Part shown: one piece after another, positions 41,054 through 41,923 of the stretch
How the letters are laid out: each line of letters opens with the position of its first letter
Position numbering within the stretch: position 1 is the first letter of the stretch
Source: an uncultured Prevotella sp.
GTDB taxonomy: Bacteria; Bacteroidota; Bacteroidia; Bacteroidales; Bacteroidaceae
Assembly (NCBI GenBank): GCA_946186115.1
Contig: CAMHLV010000022.1
Coordinates: 1-41,923 of the forward strand
Length of the DNA: 41,923 bases
Direction: 5' to 3'
Program-made: the position numbers and the translations under genes
Notes under the pieces: generated by a model
What the model was told of the DNA's origin: nothing
The model's database searches: none
The model's input: only the letters and a program-made list of their open reading frames with translations

Positions 41054-41923
41054 TGAAAGTAAGCAAATTCAAGGTGTTGCTCTACCTTAAAAAGAGTAAT
41101 CTGGATAAACAGGGAAAAGCACCTATTATGGGACGTATTACCCTAAACAATTCAATGGCGCAGTTCTCCTGCAAGTTGTCATGCAATCCCAAGTTGTGGA
41201 ACTCTCGCTCAGGCAGGCTGGAGGGTAAGAGCAAGGAGACGGAAGAGACGAATGCCAAGATTGAGCACATCCTGCTGTCTGCCAATACCGCAGTGGATAA
41301 TCTCATCAAGCGCAATGTGGACTTCACGGCTACTACGGTCAAGGATATGATGCAGGGCAGCGTCAACGGGCAGGTGACGCTTCTACAAGTGTTCGAAATC
41401 TTGCTTGAAGATACGAAGAACCGTGTAGGCATAGACAGGACTTCTGCCACATATACCTGTATCAGACAGGTTAAGGACTCTCTTGCAGACTTCATTTCCG
41501 CAACGTATGGAGTCAGTGACATGGCATTCGGACAAATGACCAACCAATTCATCAGTGACTACGAGCATTTTCTGATTGACGGACAAGGCAAAAAGGCAGC
41601 AACAGCCCACAAGTATTTCACTTATCTGAAACAGGCTTGTCATAGGGCATATAAGGACGGACTGACGGACAAGTACCTCTTTGCCCGCTATAAGGAGCCG
41701 ACTATACCGAAGAGAACACCACGAACCATCACACCAGAAAACTTTGAGAGGATAGTCAGTCTGGAAATTCTTTCGGACAAACCATCACTCATTATCTCAC
41801 GTGACCTGTTGCTGATAGCCTGCTACACGGGTATGGCTTATATTGATGCTGTATCAGTTACACAAGACAACCTGTCATACGATGAGCAAGGAAACTTGTG
41901 GTTGAAATACAAGCGAAAGAAAA
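41054..41923 (+). CDS. Tyrosine site-specific recombinase (Bacteroides mobile-element type), 3' end outside window
   Basis: 290 residues are visible, with an open frame to the window edge. The N-terminal arm-binding domain (MKVSKFKVLLYLKKSNLD, then GRITLNNSMAQFSCKLSCNPKLW) has the layout of Bacteroidetes integrases. A SAM-like core-binding domain follows (about 115-215: TLLQVFEILLEDTKN, then ATAHKYFTYLKQACHRAY). The catalytic domain begins with TPENFERIVSLEI and DLLLIACYTGMAYIDAVSV. At the position of the first catalytic Arg (usually TGLRYSD) this protein has Ala, as IntDOT-type integrases of Bacteroides conjugative transposons lack that Arg. The remaining catalytic residues are beyond the window. 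It probably marks the boundary of an integrated element extending to the right. Confidence 0.88.

Overview
The window looks like a chromosomal stretch from a Bacteroidales bacterium, most likely Prevotella or a close relative. The evidence is: repeated -7 promoter boxes of the Bacteroidetes type (TAnnTTTG, usually followed by CA) ahead of many genes; almost no Shine-Dalgarno sequences; Bacteroidales-type proteins (galactokinase-like/GalU-like fusion, DUF4369 lipoprotein, AlkZ-related protein, asparagine synthetase AsnA, RNase Y); and a giant secreted protein ending in a Prevotella-style type A-like sorting tail. The species cannot be fixed from sequence reading alone.

Positions 1-25083 are mostly housekeeping. 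Plus-strand genes: the 3' end of prfC, a YrdC/Sua5 tRNA-modification enzyme, a ClC channel with CBS domains, fmt and rpe. A minus-strand ECF sigma factor follows. Next come the sugar kinase/nucleotidyltransferase fusion, rfbA (minus), an unknown conserved gene, a ZapB-like coiled-coil gene with zapA, rny, an AlkZ-related gene, tRNA-Arg(CCG) (minus), asnA and dnaX (minus). Then a tight cluster: divIC/ftsB-like and a membrane gene, a DUF4369 lipoprotein, pyrC and a metallophosphoesterase with stop/start overlaps, then plsC. A Dpm1-like glycosyltransferase (minus) and mfd close this part. Five upstream-extended reading frames were shortened, because the longer frames begin inside promoter boxes or inside the preceding gene.

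Positions 25084-26242 hold a frameshifted remnant of a secreted-protein gene, an Hsp20 gene with an unusually strong Shine-Dalgarno, and a symmetrical terminator. Positions 26243-40501 (minus) are one two-gene unit: a 4687-codon secreted giant and, six bases after its stop, a 62-codon acidic peptide. The giant has a signal peptide, a head resembling a degenerate NodB-type polysaccharide deacetylase, Ig-like segments, twelve repeat modules each marked by a G-x-P-Y-x-hydrophobic-x-hydrophobic-x-N motif, and the sorting tail. This is the best candidate for an undescribed system. Positions 40502-41053 are non-coding with divergent promoters and a bulged GGTAA inverted repeat, leading into a tyrosine recombinase that runs off the window and probably marks the edge of an integrated element.

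Two DNA-level patterns stand out. First, three divergent gene pairs share a compound intergenic element of almost constant length (111-113 bp between the outer edges of opposing -7 boxes). Second, fmt and mfd carry in-frame GC-rich palindromic insertions translated into Pro/Gly-rich loops.
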